Below are positions 62,732 through 64,000 of a stretch of 64,000 bases of DNA, one piece after another. This DNA is from Curtobacterium sp. VKM Ac-2865 (lineage in GTDB: Bacteria; Actinomycetota; Actinomycetes; Actinomycetales; Microbacteriaceae), in NCBI RefSeq assembly GCF_015350905.1, contig NZ_JADKRZ010000005.1, positions 1-64,000 on the forward strand. Reading direction: 5' to 3'. Each line of letters begins with the position of its first letter. Position 1 is the first letter of the stretch. Under the pieces are notes generated by a model. It worked only from the letters and a program-made list of their open reading frames with translations. It was not told the DNA's origin and searched no databases. Position numbers and translations under genes: made by a program.

Positions 62732-64000
62732 ATGGCCTTCCCGGGGGAGACCGGTTTGCTGTTCGTCGTCGCTGCTCTGTTCACCGCCTCGTTCCACTCT
62801 CTCGGAGTGCTCGAGTCGTCCGTCGCGCCCGTGCTCACGACCCACTCGGCCGTGCACGTGGCTGCCGATCCGCACGATCCAGGAACCGCGCCCGGGCTGG
62901 TCATGACCGGGGGACGAACGACGCTGGCCGACCTCGCAGGTTCGCGCGGCCGGCCGTTCCTCGACGACCTCGTGGCACTCGCCCCGGACGTCCTCGGATC
63001 CGCCGACCAGGACGCCCGTGTCGTGGCGACGGCGATGGACGACCCGCCGACGCCCGCGACCGTCGTCGGCTGGTGGTCCGGTCTGAGCGACGCTGACCGA
63101 ACGCGGCTCGAGCAGCGCGCACCCGTCGTCGTCGGGAACCTCGAGGGCGTCCCGTACACCGTCCGTGGCCGGGTGAACCGTGCCGTGCTCGACGCGGGGC
63201 TGCGCGACCCGCACGCCGACGCCTCCCGGACCGCCATGCTCGGTCAGGTCCGCGACGCCCTCGTGCAGGAGTCCTCCGGGGCCCGTCGCTCCCTCATCAC
63301 GCTCGACACGCGGGGTGCCGGGCGTGCGGCGATCGCGATCGGCGACCTCGACACCGCCGCCGACGTCTCGGTGGTCGTCCCCGGGATGTTCTTCACCGTG
63401 ACCGGGCAGATGGCCGACTTCACGAACACCGCGGACACGCTCTGGACCGAGCAGGCGACCCTCGCGCCCGTGGCGGCGCCGGCAGCTGGCAGCGGTGTCG
63501 CGGTCGTCGCCTGGATGGGCTACCGCACGCCGGACCTGTCGAACATCCTCTCGCTCGACCTCGCCAGGAGCGGTGCCGTGCGGCTGGAGCGGGCCGTCAG
63601 CGGTCTCCGGGAGATCCGCGACGGCGCCGAGCCCCGGCTCGGGATCGTCGCCCACTCGTACGGCTCGACGACGGCCCTCATGGCGCTGGCCTCCGGCCGG
63701 ATGAGCGCGGACAGCCTCACCGTGCTCGGGTCCCCGGGCAGCGACGTCCGGAGCGCCGCCGACCTCGCCGTCACCGCCGACCAGGTGTTCGTCGGGGGAG
63801 CGCACTGGGACCCCGTCGCCGGTTCCGGGTACTTCGGCACCGACCCGGGCTCCGCCGGGTTCGGCTCCACGGTCCTCGACCTCGCCGGCGGGGTCGACCC
63901 GGACGACGCCGGGGACGCGTTCCGTCGGCCCGTCGGCCACAACGACTACCTCAAGCCGGGCACCGCGTCCCTGCACGACGTCGCCCTCATCGCCGTGGGG
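62732..64000 (+). CDS. DUF1023-type alpha/beta hydrolase, partial at window end
   Basis: At least 423 residues, open to the window edge with no stop. An N-terminal hydrophobic segment (about 8-25, a signal or anchor) is followed by a spacer region and then an alpha/beta hydrolase domain: VVVPGMFFTVTGQMADF, AVVAWMGYRTPDL, and nucleophile Ser in GIVAHSYGSTTAL (about 315), later VTADQVFVGGAHWDP. This matches PF06259 (DUF1023), common in actinobacteria; substrate unknown. The family catalytic His is probably His near PVGHNDYLKP (about 410). The ATG has no free ribosome-binding site because of the preceding hairpin. Confidence 0.8.
   Translation, partial: MAFPGETGLLFVVAALFTASFHSLGVLESSVAPVLTTHSAVHVAADPHDPGTAPGLVMTGGRTTLADLAGSRGRPFLDDLVALAPDVLGSADQDARVVATAMDDPPTPATVVGWWSGLSDADRTRLEQRAPVVVGNLEGVPYTVRGRVNRAVLDAGLRDPHADASRTAMLGQVRDALVQESSGARRSLITLDTRGAGRAAIAIGDLDTAADVSVVVPGMFFTVTGQMADFTNTADTLWTEQATLAPVAAPAAGSGVAVVAWMGYRTPDLSNILSLDLARSGAVRLERAVSGLREIRDGAEPRLGIVAHSYGSTTALMALASGRMSADSLTVLGSPGSDVRSAADLAVTADQVFVGGAHWDPVAGSGYFGTDPGSAGFGSTVLDLAGGVDPDDAGDAFRRPVGHNDYLKPGTASLHDVALIAVG

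Overview
The window is chromosomal DNA from a high-G+C Gram-positive actinobacterium. The signs are strong G/C third positions, many GTG starts and a set of actinobacterial marker families (DUF3117, DUF3107, DUF3039, AdnA/AdnB, UPF0182, Zincin_2/DUF2342). Gene content and protein style fit Microbacteriaceae, and Curtobacterium or a close relative is my best guess; this is inference from recognition, with no search run. Density is high, with many 4-bp ATGA/GTGA overlaps. I see no prophage, transposase, integrase or CRISPR-Cas gene.

Layout. 61-2153: divergent lysine/diaminopimelate genes dapD and dapE, then a PIG-V-like membrane glycosyltransferase, an AI-2E-family transporter, DUF3117 and a lone ABC-type ATPase. 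5856-12486: O-methyltransferase, tatB, Mrp, DUF1003, an MgtE-N/CBS protein and a stress protein, an order I recall from M. tuberculosis Rv1220c-Rv1232c, here interrupted by a secreted GH18 chitinase. 12587-15498: GNAT, Xaa-Pro aminopeptidase and PHP phosphoesterase. 15662-35724: a long block that follows M. tuberculosis Rv3211 to Rv3193c from memory: DEAD-box helicase, ferritin-like protein, DUF3107, the AdnA/AdnB double-strand-break resection motor, a kinase-like phosphotransferase, NudC, a short UvrD2, an orphan Ocin-ThiF-like protein, a Zincin_2 protein, a PDZ/Lon-like membrane protease and UPF0182.

35787-42050: initiator tRNA, aldo/keto reductase with divergent TetR, a nitrilase/aminotransferase pair, and a membrane HtrA protease whose cytoplasmic part is a long Gln/Tyr/Gly/Ser low-complexity domain. 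42111-42390: a 70-bp tandem repeat array. 42518-49369: a teichoic-acid-type cell-wall glycopolymer cluster (two GT2 enzymes, CDP-alcohol phosphotransferase, CDP-glycerol-type transferase, ABC exporter, nucleotidyltransferase). 49655-64000: an ABC exporter with a long charged extension, DUF3039, pncB, murI, rph, rdgB, DedA, tRNA-Leu, an MFS transporter, mnmA, ligA and a partial DUF1023 hydrolase.

Two features recur. Many genes look leaderless, with a TANNNT -10 box 6-7 nt before the start codon; I used this to set several starts. Several intergenic hairpins share one sequence motif (GGACNGGAGGCTCGG and relatives), which also appears as single copies inside disordered coding regions.
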